64,000 nucleotides of DNA from Panax quinquefolius (taxonomy: Eukaryota > Streptophyta > Magnoliopsida > Apiales > Araliaceae), in the NCBI GenBank assembly GCA_020205615.1, contig CM035163.1:45601652-45665651 (forward strand), written 5' to 3'. The notes beneath the pieces are model-generated. The model had not been told where the DNA came from, searched no databases, and was given only the letters and a program-made list of their open reading frames with translations. Of the stretch, positions 1 through 9,151 are shown piece after piece. Positions within the stretch are counted from its first letter, which is position 1; every line of letters begins with the position of its first letter. The translations under genes were made by a program, and so were the position numbers.

Positions 1-27
1 ATATTCATTAGTATCACGACCACAAAT

Positions 28-222
28 TATCCATGCACTACGGGCCAAGGATATTCGTGTTTTCATCAATGGTCATTATCATGCCAACAACTGTCCATCA
101 ATGCACTACGGGTCAATGAGGACTTTTACCACATCATTTGTAACATTACGGTTATGACTATACCGAATAATCCCTTGTCATAATCATACCAAGTTCATCT
201 ATGCACTACAGGCCACATATGA
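28..222. repeat. Three imperfect hairpin units with conserved loop in LTR A1
   Basis: Three units share the core TGCACTACRGG(C)CA flanked by different complementary arms: TATCC/GGATA at 28-53, GTCC/GGAC at 93-123 and TCAT/ATGA at 195-222. The inner TG and CA also pair in the first and third. In the minus orientation of this LTR they lie downstream of the TATA box, hence in the transcribed leader. Base pairing is seen in the sequence; a function is inferred. Confidence 0.6.
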
Positions 223-608
223 CTTTCAATATAATATAAACAAGAGGATGATGACAATGACATAATAATTCAATAAAACAAGTTCAAGAATTAAATTTTA
301 AAGATTTATAAGTTAATTTATCCTGAACTCAAAAGTGTCCAAATTATCAAATGATACTGCTTTGTGGAGTAAAATTCAAGAATGCTCAGAAGAATATTTT
401 CATGAAAAGATACTGGATGAAGTGCAAATATTCAGGATATTCTACTAATTTCATGGAGTATAGAAGCCAAAACTTTAACCAGCTGAGTATAATAGAATAT
501 ATGAAACTGCAAATGGATTTTCGCACGTAGACAGATCATTTCCACAATTTAATAAGGAATGAATACAAAGGATCATTCACCATTCATGTGGTAATCCACA
601 TAAACAAA

Positions 609-990
609 GTTATTCCAATGTAATAATAAAGAATAGAATAACGAAGAATTCACCATACATGCGATAGAATCCGCAGATGCATGTTATTCTAACGTAATAA
701 TAAATAATGGAACGAATCAAATGCATGTCTGCGATAGACGTGATATTCCAACAGAATAACAAAGAATGGAATAATGTAAGAATTTCACCATATATTCTGT
801 GATTGCCAGATGTATAAAAGTTATTCCAATGTAATAATAAATAGTGGAACCAGTCATACAATACGTACGCATGCATGTGATATTCCAAATGTAATAATAA
901 AGAATGGAATAACGTAAGAATTTCACCATGTATGCGATTGCCGCATAGACAAAGTTATTCCAACATAATAATAAGGAATGGAATAACAAT
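609..990. repeat. Diverged ~74-bp tandem repeats in LTR A1
   Basis: About six degenerate units each contain TTATTCCAAYRTAATAATAA, then a GAATGGAATAAC-like stretch and TTTCACCAT. They match the clean 74-bp array in the related solo LTR at 49561-49782. The short reading frames across this stretch on the minus strand are repeat artefacts. Confidence 0.8.
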
Positions 991-1148
991 AGCTCTCTTC
1001 ATGAAAATGAAAGAAATAATACCCCTTACCTTAGAATAAAGTTGGATACTGGAATAGAGAGGTAGTAGACTTCTCTTCTTCTTTCTCTCTATAATAATTG
1101 CTCTATAGCTTTAGTGAATTGGTGAAAAATGAAGGAAGAATGAGCTTC

Positions 1149-1156
1149 TATTTATA
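1149..1156 (-). promoter_or_regulatory. TATA box of LTR A1
   Basis: TATAAATA on the minus strand sits in a context (TCTATAAATAGAAGCTC) also found at the equivalent place in the other family members at 15969 (plus), 21426, 28277 and 49956. Its conserved position in the LTR supports it as the U3 promoter element. Confidence 0.6.
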
Positions 1157-2305
1157 GAAAAATATAGTTTCGATAATTGCACGTTTTGGGGCTCAAAAAA
1201 TTACAGTACAATACCTCCAACTTTTCTTTCATTTTTAATTTAGTCCTGCAAGTATTATCAAACTTGCACCACCTCCCCTAATAGTAAATAATGTGAATCA
1301 GTAGTTCAATCATGTGATTCAATAGTTATAATCATATGAAAATACGAATAACAGTATAGTACCTCCATCTTTAACTTAGTCATGCAAGTATTATCAATCT
1401 TGCACCAACTCCCCTAATAGTACATGAATGTGAATCAATAGCACACACATGTGAACAAATAGTTATAATCATATGAATTAATAACAATTAATTCCTCATT
1501 TATCCGATTAATTACCCGATAACTTCCAAACATCAATTATTATCGAAATAAATGTCGATTTTCACTAACACTAATAATTCCAACACAATGGAACTTCAAT
1601 TTCATCTTTAATCAACACGAACTTATTCATCATTAATATTATAACTCACAATATTTAATAACCAGGTCGTTCCTAGGAAAGAGGGGGCTTTCCGATAAGG
1701 ATTTCTCCTTATCATAGCGCCGCATTAGGTGACCAAACCTCTCCTCGATGAACTTACGGACATTGTCAATATTGTAAATAATAATATGAATAACTTTGCC
1801 GTCTCAATTATTGATTTAATAATATAACATATTGATCTTCGTGACAATAATTGAATCAATAATATGAGAGATATGATGCAACAATTATCAGTAGCAATAA
1901 TTGAGTATAACCGAGTGACTTCTCACGTAAGCATCAATAACCAATACCGCGTGCTACTACTATGTAACCACATGCCAGACATCGTACTTTTTACTACCGG
2001 GTAGTTCAACAGTTTTAACGGTAACACTTCCGTCGTTATTTTTATAAAAAGATAATTCTGTCATTTTTTTACTACGACAATACTTCCGTTGTGGGGTCCA
2101 CCAATGATTGTGCTGCCGTATGAATATTTCCTGTTAAAATGAATATTCCCCGACCAATCAAATATTATATAACCACTTGCTTACTTTGCAAAAGTTGTAA
2201 ATATTACCAACAACTATAACATTATATCAAATCCACACCATAATATTCAAAAAAAAAATATTTTGAGAAATTTAAATCTTTACTCATAAAATTTGGGGTC
2301 TCACA

Positions 2306-2950
2306 CTTATGTATCTTGCAAACTGTACACGACCAGATATTACTTTTGCTGTCAACTTGTTAGTAAGATACAGTTCTTCTCCGACTAAGAGACATTGGGA
2401 TGGGATCAAACACATTTTGAGATACCTCCGTGGAAGTATAAATCTTAGGTTATTTTATCCAAGAGATTCAACGTCGCTATTGATTGGATATGCTGATGCA
2501 GGATATTTATCAGATCCACACAATGGAAGATCACAAACAGGTTATGTATTTACATATTGTGACACGGCTATATCTTGGAAATCCACAAAGTAAACCATGA
2601 CAACTACATCTTCAAATCACTCAGAGATTCTCGCTATACATGAAGCAAACAAAGAGTGTGTTTGGTTGAGATTAATTATTCAGCATATTCAAAAATCATG
2701 AGGATTACCATCAATCAAAGACATTCTTAAATTTCTGTATGAGGATAACGTTGCATGCATCGCTCAACTTAAAGGAGGGTACATCAAGGGAGATAGAACA
2801 AAATACATCTCACCTAAATTCTTCTTCACACATGAGCTACAAAAGAAGGGTGATATAAATGTGCATCAAATTCGATCATGTGATAATCTAGCCGACTTAT
2901 TCACAAAGTCGCTACCAAATGCAACGTTGCAAAACTTGAAAAAAATCTAA
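2306..2950 (+). pseudogene. CopD: Ty1/copia RT end and RNase H remnant
   Basis: One frame with two internal stops encodes the end of a copia reverse transcriptase (MYLANCTRPDITFAV, then KHILRYLRGS) followed by RNase H. Recognisable RNase H pieces are GYADAGYLSDP, the acidic HSEILAIHEA, YEDNVACI, and the C-terminal DNLADLFTKSLP typical of copia polyproteins. RNase H would cut the RNA strand of the RNA-DNA hybrid during reverse transcription. The upstream part of the element is displaced beyond LTR A1. Stops at about 2591 (TAA where a Gln codon is expected) and 2698 (TGA) show it is dead. The copia lineage is not resolved. Confidence 0.85.
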
Positions 2951-3202
2951 TGTGTCATTGAAAGACTTATAACAACATTTCATCAAGGAGTAATGAATTC
3001 TTTTTGAGGGAAGAAGATCACTTTTTTTCCTTAGTCACGATTTTTATCCCAATGGGTTTTTCCTGACAAGGTTTTAATGAGGCAGTCAATTAAGATATTT
3101 ATGTAAAAGATATGTACTCTTTTTTCCTTCGTTAAGTTTTTTCCACTGAGTTTTCTTAACAAGATTTTTAATGTGAGACATAATCTTCTATCGTAGGAAA
3201 TC

Positions 3203-3210
3203 AGGGGAAG
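3203..3210 (+). other. CopD polypurine tract
   Basis: AGGGGAAG lies directly before the TGTTA start of the copia 3' LTR and 250 bp after the RNase H stop. This is the expected place for the plus-strand primer. Confidence 0.7.
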
Positions 3211-3458
3211 TGTTATAAAGTGATTCCCTCCCGAGGAGGGTGCTCTCCCCTCATCTTCTTCTCTTCTCCCGTGAACCATTCCTTCATCCGTGAACGTCTT
3301 CAGCTTTGCCTATATAAGGCAATGATACTGAAGGAAATAAAATAACTTTTCTCAATTGTTTCTCTCTCTTTAACTCTTACTCATTCTCTCCTTATGCAAT
3401 AATAAGAGTATCTTTCTACACTTAGATAATGTTTCATAACCGTTTCTATATAATAACA
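3211..3458 (+). mobile_element. CopD 3' LTR
   Basis: This 248-bp LTR begins TGTTA and ends TAACA, a perfect 5-bp terminal inverted repeat. It contains a TATATAA box at about 3311. It follows the polypurine tract and the copia RNase H remnant, as a 3' LTR should. The 5' LTR is outside the window. Confidence 0.8.
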
Positions 3459-3521
3459 CTTTTTATAATACAAATTTTTAAAACTTGAAATTTAGTATAA
3501 AAAAACAAAACTAATGCTACA
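3459..3521. other. Unassigned 63-bp spacer
   Basis: AT-rich DNA between the end of the CopD LTR and the start of the TatC LTR. It is the only short stretch in the window that I cannot assign to a retrotransposon. Nothing recognisable is seen. Confidence 0.5.
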
Positions 3522-4050
3522 TGCAGATACTCGAAATTTTGCATTCTTTCTACTAACTATGTAGGAGGGTAAAATCGTCTTTTATCTTCCAGAGACAATT
3601 CTGGAAGTCAAAATCATCAAGTCAAATCTCGGAGACAACCCCGTAAGATCAAATTCAAATCCCAGAGACAACCGAGGAGATCAAATCCAACCTCGGAGAC
3701 AACCCCAAGAGATCAAATTCAGCCCTAGAGACAACCCCGAGAGATCAAATCCAACCCCAGAGACAACCCTGAGAGATCAAATCTAAGCCCCAGAGACAAC
3801 CCCGGGAGATCAAATCTAGCCCCAAAGACAACCCCGGGAGATCAAATTCAACCCAGAGACAACCCCGGGAGATCAAATCCAAGCCTCGGAGACAACCCCG
3901 GGAGATCAAATCCAGTCCCGGTGACAACCCCGGGAGAATAAATACAAACCCCAAAGACAATCCTGGGAGATCGAATCCAGCCCCGGAGATAACCCCGGGA
4001 GATCAAGTTCAAAGCCCGGAGAAAACCCCGGGAAATCAAACCAACCTCAG
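3522..4050 (+). mobile_element. TatC 5' LTR, first piece
   Basis: The piece starts TGCAGATACTCGAAATTTT, close to the TatB LTR start TGTAGACACTCAAAATTTT. It is cut at 4050 by SireE and resumes at 46654 inside a run of the same GAGACAACCCC motif. It is cut again by solo LTR A3 and ends at about 51644 next to a Tat-type PBS. Pieced together the LTR is about 2.26 kb. The 3' LTR lies beyond the right edge, so the TSD cannot be checked. Confidence 0.8.
3587..4032 (+). repeat. ~32-33-bp tandem repeat of hairpin units in the TatC LTR
   Basis: About 14 units of roughly 32-33 bp carry GAGACAACCCCGGGAGATCAAAT-like sequence. Many can fold as a short stem around the loop AGACAACC. Perfect examples are TTCCAG/CTGGAA at 3587-3606, TCCCGG/CCGGGA at 3916-3935 and CCCGG/CCGGG at 4015-4032. 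Other units have one mismatch. The same motif forms the array in TatB (5771-6223). Small minus-strand reading frames here are repeat artefacts. Confidence 0.85.
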
Positions 4051-4289
4051 TGACAGGTCTCATTTTCTTTTATATATTTTGATGATAACAATTATAAAGT
4101 AATTAAATAAGTTTGTAATTTATTTAATTATTTTATTTAAACTATTTTTTGATTTTATTTGAATTAATTTTTATTGACCTTAATAATTTATATCAAGTGT
4201 TAAATAAATTGATTCATATAAATATCCAAGACAAGGAGGTCTTATTTTCTTTCAAAATTTTAATCGAGGCAAAAATTATTTTATTGCAT

Positions 4290-4360
<71 letters not shown>

Positions 4361-5710
4361 CGTGTGTTATATATATATACTTATAAATAGTGTATGGACA
4401 TTAAATGAAAAGTGACAATGTTTCGGGACAAGGCTAGTTTTTTAATTCTCTTTGACCGCATGTTAGAGATGTTGAAGCATTAATTGATATAGAGTTATCA
4501 ACAAATTGCACGGGCAAAAATTTGAATTCTTTCCGTTGAGCAATCCGCGTGCTTCAATTTCACCCAAACCATTAAAATTAAATTGAAGCAATTTCATCTT
4601 TTCATTCAAAATCAGTTTTCAAAAATTACCTTTTTACCCCCGACTTCAAAATTCTATAAATAGAGTCTTTCATTCATTTGGTTTTTGCCAATTCAAGTGA
4701 AAAGAAAAGCTTACTCTCCTTGCCTACATATTCTCTCTAAAGCTTTCTATCTCTTCTTACAAAAGTTCTGATTATTTGAGAAGAGGAAATTGGTCTAAGT
4801 AATTGAGATAAGTCATTTGAGTTAACTTATTATTTCTTATTTGCTTTATATTTATAGATATATGAATATAATTTGTTATACACAATTTTATATATCTATA
4901 TTTCATCTATTTATCAAATAAAAAGATACTTAGATGCTGCAAGGCTACGGAGATACTCCTCTACGGAGAGAAATTTGAACCGTACGATTTCTTATAGTTT
5001 TAAGTAACTTTTTATTGATATTATTTATATAAATATCGTAAAATAGATACGACACTTGATAGTTCAAAACGACACTGAGATATTCCTCCAAAAAGAGTGA
5101 ATTATCTGAACCGGATTTGAAAATTGTAGTGATCTATTGAAAATATTTATATAAATTTCAATTATGAGAATATAAATTTTGTCATACTTAGACACCGCAA
5201 GGCTACGAAAATATTCCTCTTAAGTGAGGGAATCGAACCGTACGATTTCTTATAGTACGAAGTGACTTTATTTATAAAATCACATAATAGATAAAATATT
5301 ATTATATATTATTTGAGTTAAACAAGCATATTTGTTATATCAAGTTGTGCTTAACTGATTAAATTGTTATTCTTTGATAAATCATTGTTTAAATAGAGTT
5401 ATTCTTTTTATATACATGTATTGAAACATAAAATCATTCATATAATACTTGTTAAAGAATATTTGAGAAATAAATCTTTTTTAATCCATAGAAAAACACT
5501 CTTTAATATAAAGAGTAAATAATTCTTTATAAATTGTATTAAAATTATTTATCTGCTTATACAAAAGCATCTTTGGGCATAGGCTAAAACTTACTTATTT
5601 GCTTATTCAAGAAGCATTTTTCACACAAAATATAAAAGTTATTTAAACTTTTATAACATTGCATAAATTACATATTTGCTTACTCGGAAGTATTATTTGA
5701 TCAAAACATA
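4051..5710 (+). mobile_element. SireE: copia (SIRE-like) solo LTR, left piece
   Basis: The LTR begins TGACAGGTCTC and soon has TTTTGATGATAACAA, a start I associate with SIRE-type copia LTRs. A TATAAATA box lies at 4655-4662. Motifs such as GCAAGGCTACGRARATAYTCCTC recur. It is interrupted at 5710 by TatB, resumes at 45934 and ends GGACTTTCA at 46653. The joined length is about 2.38 kb with no coding sequence between its ends, hence a solo LTR. Flanks CTCAG (4046-4050) and CTTAG (46654-46658) match 4 of 5 and look like an aged TSD. The lineage assignment is from memory of the family and less certain than the boundaries. Confidence 0.65.
4290..4358. repeat. (CA)n-(TA)n microsatellite
   Basis: About 16 CA dinucleotides run directly into about 18 TA dinucleotides within the SireE LTR. 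The short reading frame across it (Thr-His then Tyr-Ile repeats) is not a gene. Confidence 0.95.
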
Positions 5711-5770
5711 TGTAGACACTCAAAATTTTCTGCATACCTGTTACTAACATTACAGGAGGACAGAATCATC

Positions 5771-6223
5771 TTTCAGAGATAACCCTGGAGGACAACTCAG
5801 CTCATTCCCAAAAATAACATCGAAAGTGTCAGTTTCAACCTCGGAGATAACCCCGAGGCATGCAGTTCCAATAACGGAAATCACACTGGAGAAGGCTGTT
5901 TCATCTCTGAGATAACCCCGAGATACTCAGTCTCAGTCCCGAAAATAACACCGGAAAAGACAATGTCAATCTTGGAGATAACCCCAAGGAGTGCGGTTGC
6001 AGTTCCGGAGATAACCCCAGAAATACTCGTTTTAACCTATGCAGTTAGCTTTCACCTCGGGGCTCACACCGAGGCACCCAGCTCCAAACCCGGAGATAAC
6101 CCCGGGAAGTCAGGAACACCTTAGAGACAACCCTGAGGAAATCCAGTACTTGCAGCAGCCCAATCTCAGAGATAACCCTGAGCAACGACTGCTTTATCAG
6201 CCCAAACCGGAGATAACCCCGGT
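5771..6223 (+). repeat. Array of covarying hairpins in the TatB U3 region
   Basis: Ten units share the form stem-AGAYAACC-stem while the stem sequence differs between units and stays complementary. They are TTTCAG/CTGGAG 5771-5790 (with G-T pairs), CCTCGG/CCGAGG 5839-5858, ATCTC/GAGAT 5903-5924, CTTGG/CCAAG 5971-5988, TTCCGG/CCAGAA 6003-6022 (one mismatch), CCTCGG/CCGAGG 6055-6074 (loop GGCTCACA), CCCGG/CCGGG 6089-6106, CCTTAG/CTGAGG 6119-6138, CTCAG/CTGAG 6165-6182 and ACCGG/CCGGT 6206-6223. The 3' LTR repeats most of them (43201-43660). The array is upstream of the TATA box, so its RNA copy would lie in the 3'-terminal U3. Confidence 0.85.
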
Positions 6224-6632
6224 GAGGGGCAAAATCTTCATTTTGCCACCTCGATCCCACATTGCGCTGTCTCAACAACATCTCAACATACATTCTACAC
6301 ATCAATGTCCCACAAGAACCAAGGAGTTCCAATCCTGAGTGACTACTACGCAAGGCAGCACACCAGATAGAATTTGAAGCTTGAAGACCAAGGGCATGGT
6401 CCCATCTTCCTGACTTCTGACAACCTCTAATCCCATGTCATGGCGTAGCTCTCGACAACAACACTCCGTAAAAGGTCTTATACACCTCAATCAGAGGCTC
6501 GGATTGAAGTTCTGCAAGTTCGAGCGGACATCACGTTGCGCTGCGCACGTGCATTTCGAGACGGCGAGACCATGGAGCAGGGGGCACCGGGCAAACAAGT
6601 AGTGCATCTCATGCTCTATCAGAATCCCCCTC

Positions 6633-6640
6633 TATAAATA
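6633..6640 (+). promoter_or_regulatory. TATA box of the TatB 5' LTR
   Basis: CCCTCTATAAATAGAGTGC is matched in the 3' LTR (TATAAATA at 44077-44084) and in the TatC LTR (47159-47166). Conservation across three LTRs in the same setting, after the hairpin array and before the TA tracts, supports a promoter role. Confidence 0.7.
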
Positions 6641-6951
6641 GAGTGCTTAGGGTGGCCATATTTCAAGAGAAAATGGCGAGAAAGCCCTGTCCAATTTGCT
6701 CTATACACACCCTAAATTGAGTTTTTTCTCATTTTAAACACTTGTGAGCTTATATTCAGTCATATTTTTACCGACGGGAGCCGAGTGTTCATCCATTTAA
6801 AGCTATAGAAGTCTTCTTTGGCAGTCCACTGTAAGCCTTCTTACACACTTTAAAGCCTTTCTCTTCATCTTTGCACGCACCGTTCTTCACATTGAGAGTC
6901 GTGTTGTGTGTGTATGCACGAACTTCGGTCCGTGGCTTTTATTTTCTTTTG

Positions 6952-7125
6952 TATATATATATATATATATTTTTATATATGGACTAACATTATCGAGTAA
7001 TGCCTCGATTGAGCCTGAACTTACGACCGGAGCATTTATTTGCTTATATATATATATATATAAACTATTGTCGGTCTCTGTTCGGTGAGGAAAAAAATGG
7101 CTCATCGAACAGAGTTCGACAGCAG

Positions 7126-7161
<36 letters not shown>

Positions 7162-7551
7162 CAAATTGCTGAAATGATAAACCGAGCCAGGATCGATATA
7201 TATCCTGTGCGTTTATCGATTATATATATATATATTCACATTTCTGTCAGGCCTGGAGTTTACTTTGTGGCCTTTTACTTCTTTATTTACATTTAGTCTC
7301 GCCTAGAGTTTACTTCGTGGCGTTTGATCACTTTTACTGCTTTATTTACATTTAGTCCCGCCTGGAGTTTACTTCGTAGCGGTTGATCGTATTTATTGCT
7401 TTATTTACATTTCTGATCTCCCATAGAGGTGCTTCGTGGTGGTTGATCATGTCTCTCTATATATATTTACCTCTTTTATATATATTTACATTTTTGATCC
7501 CCCATGGAGGTGCTTCGTGGTGCTTGATCATGTATGTATATATATATTTAC

Positions 7552-7614
<63 letters not shown>
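6952..7614. repeat. TA microsatellite tracts and ~60-75-bp repeats in the TatB LTR
   Basis: Several (TA)n tracts (about 6952-6980, 7044-7062, 7127-7158 and 7553-7614) alternate with repeated segments. One segment type is TTTATTTACATTTAGTCCCGCCTGGAGTTTACTTCGTGGCGGTTGATC-like, the other carries CCCATGGAGGTGCTTCGTGG. The 3' LTR has equivalent tracts with different lengths (44396-45110). Reading frames rich in Tyr-Ile here are artefacts of the tracts. Confidence 0.9.
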
Positions 7615-7616
<2 letters not shown>

Positions 7617-8406
7617 CTATCGCTTTTATATAAATCATGCATCATGTGAGCCTAGAATTATGTGATCACAGTTGTTCTACCATCAATCTAGATTCGCCCC
7701 AATGATGGACATTTTTTTAGTCAGTAGCGACTTTTGTAAATTATTTACTTGTTTGAATTTCCTTTGATGACTTTCATGCCCATGAGGAGTTCTAAGACTA
7801 CTTTATATACTATTTTTCTCGAAGATGCTTCGCATCTCTAAAATAAAAGCAATCAAGCCGAACATTTAATAAAATGGAAGTATCAAATGCCTCAATTACT
7901 ATTGATCATAGGGTTTGAAAAACCTCTTTTTTACATAAACATCACTGCTATATCTTGTTTAAAAACAATTTTTATACAAATTCAAACCACGTATATATAG
8001 GTGCGAACGAGGCGTAGACTACTTTCAAATAACTCGCATTTATCGACACCACACACATTCATATAATAGTTTAATTGAAAAGTGGCGTGAATCAGGTGTA
8101 ACACGGATGTCGAAGTGCCTAACACCTTCCCTCCGCATAAGCAAGTCCCCTGGACCCTAAATGAATCTTGGTTTCACGAGACCCGCTTAAGCAGTTGTCA
8201 CATCATCAAGTTAATGTGCAAATCTTTTCTCGGTTGTGTTGGTACAACCATTTAAAAAACCAATTGGTAACTCTTACAGTCAAATCGTCGACATATAAAT
8301 GTCGGACCTTTTCACAACTTGTTTTTTCAAACAAATCTCACCTAACATGAGAACACCAAAAAACAAGAACAAAAAAGGGAATAATAAAAATCCCGACGTC
8401 GACAGG

Positions 8407-8424
8407 TGGCGACTCTGCTGGGGA
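8407..8424 (+). other. TatB primer binding site
   Basis: TGGCGACTCTGCTGGGGA lies two bases after the 5' LTR. TatC has the same site with two differences at 51645-51662. The TGG start fits pairing to a tRNA CCA end. An arginine tRNA is the primer I associate with Ogre/Tat elements, but I could not check the tRNA. Confidence 0.8.
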
Positions 8425-9151
8425 CACCAGTAAGAGGACTTAAGCCGCTACTACAAGCTTTTCAAAACTGTTATATGCTTTTGTGTGGATGTTGCATTTA
8501 CATTTTTGATGAATGTGTACAAATGCATTTTACTTACTGCACTGCAATATATCTATCTGTGATATTAGTGCTTCGCACATGTCATCATTCCCATAACGGT
8601 GAGACACGTTGCATTTGAATGTATGTTGTGTGGTTCCTCCACCAGGAGGCTATCTTATTGGTATTTGATTACTGGACTCGTAGGGAGACTAATTCCAACG
8701 AGGCTCAGGAAAGGCACCACCCAGATTCGCTCCAGTTGAAAGATTGGATTAACTTATCGTCAAGTAAATTACGATGATCTGGGAACTTTCATGCCAAAAA
8801 GCCGTGAGAGTAACCTAAGATAGGTCAGCCTCTGATAAACCAAACGCGGAGGAAAGTCTCTTCATGCTTTCCATTTTCAATTACTTGTAAAGACAATTAC
8901 TTGTAATTTCATTCCATGTTAATCTCTATGTAATGGAAAATATGAAGAATATGTGTACATGCATATTAAGGCTTGACATGCTATTAAATGACACCCGTTT
9001 TACAGTATAGTATTCCTAAAATGGACACATTATGAAAACATATAAATAATTTATACATTCCCTAAGACTAAACTACATAAGTTTTTGTAGGGAAACAATT
9101 GGGCATGTTACCCGTTTAAAGTCTAAAAAGGCCACGAGCATATAGTCAATT
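8425..9151 (+). other. TatB untranslated leader
   Basis: No reading frame of note lies between the PBS and the gag start. The stretch is conserved in TatC (51663-52400), including the segment GAGGCTCAGGAAAGGCACCA. A perfect short hairpin CCTCC-ACCA-GGAGG lies at 8636-8649 and recurs as CCTCC-ACTA-GGAGG at 51877-51890. Confidence 0.7.

Larger units (their letters stand above)
1..2305 (-). mobile_element. Chromovirus-family LTR A1, cut by the left window edge
   Basis: This is the right-hand part of a long LTR. It ends in GGGGTCTCACA, the same end as the complete solo LTR at 47699-50948, and the two align over most of their length (for example 1020-1960 against 49800-50760). Read on the minus strand the LTR would begin TGTGAGACCCC. 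It interrupts a copia RNase H reading frame that starts immediately after it. The other end is outside the window, so it may be a solo LTR or the 5' LTR of a minus-strand element. No TSD can be checked. Confidence 0.85.
5711..8404 (+). mobile_element. TatB 5' LTR
   Basis: The 2.69-kb LTR runs from TGTAGACACTC to GACGTCGACA and aligns with 43144-45928 along its length. In order it has the hairpin array (5771-6223), a TATAAATA box at 6633, long TA tracts (6952-7614), roughly 60-75-bp repeats built on TTTACATTTAGTCCCGCCTGGAG (about 7250-7540), and a U5-like end. Its 5' edge is placed by the ACATA duplication and its 3' edge by the PBS two bases later. Confidence 0.9.

Noticed and set aside
3587..4032. 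CRISPR-like array
   Set aside because: Spacing is regular but the spacers are also repeats, the setting is a plant LTR, and no cas-like gene exists.
3745..4063. Minus-strand frames with repeated LISRGCL-like text
   Set aside because: They arise from the 32-33-bp tandem repeat of the TatC LTR; its period keeps frames open.
6039..6353. Overlapping frames of about 100 codons on both strands in the TatB LTR
   Set aside because: They cover the hairpin array and U3 of the LTR, lie on both strands and resemble no protein.
7383..7649. Reading frames rich in Tyr-Ile around 6887-7649, 44936-45184 and 4149-4415
   Set aside because: They are translations of TA and CA microsatellite tracts, open on both strands, inside LTRs.
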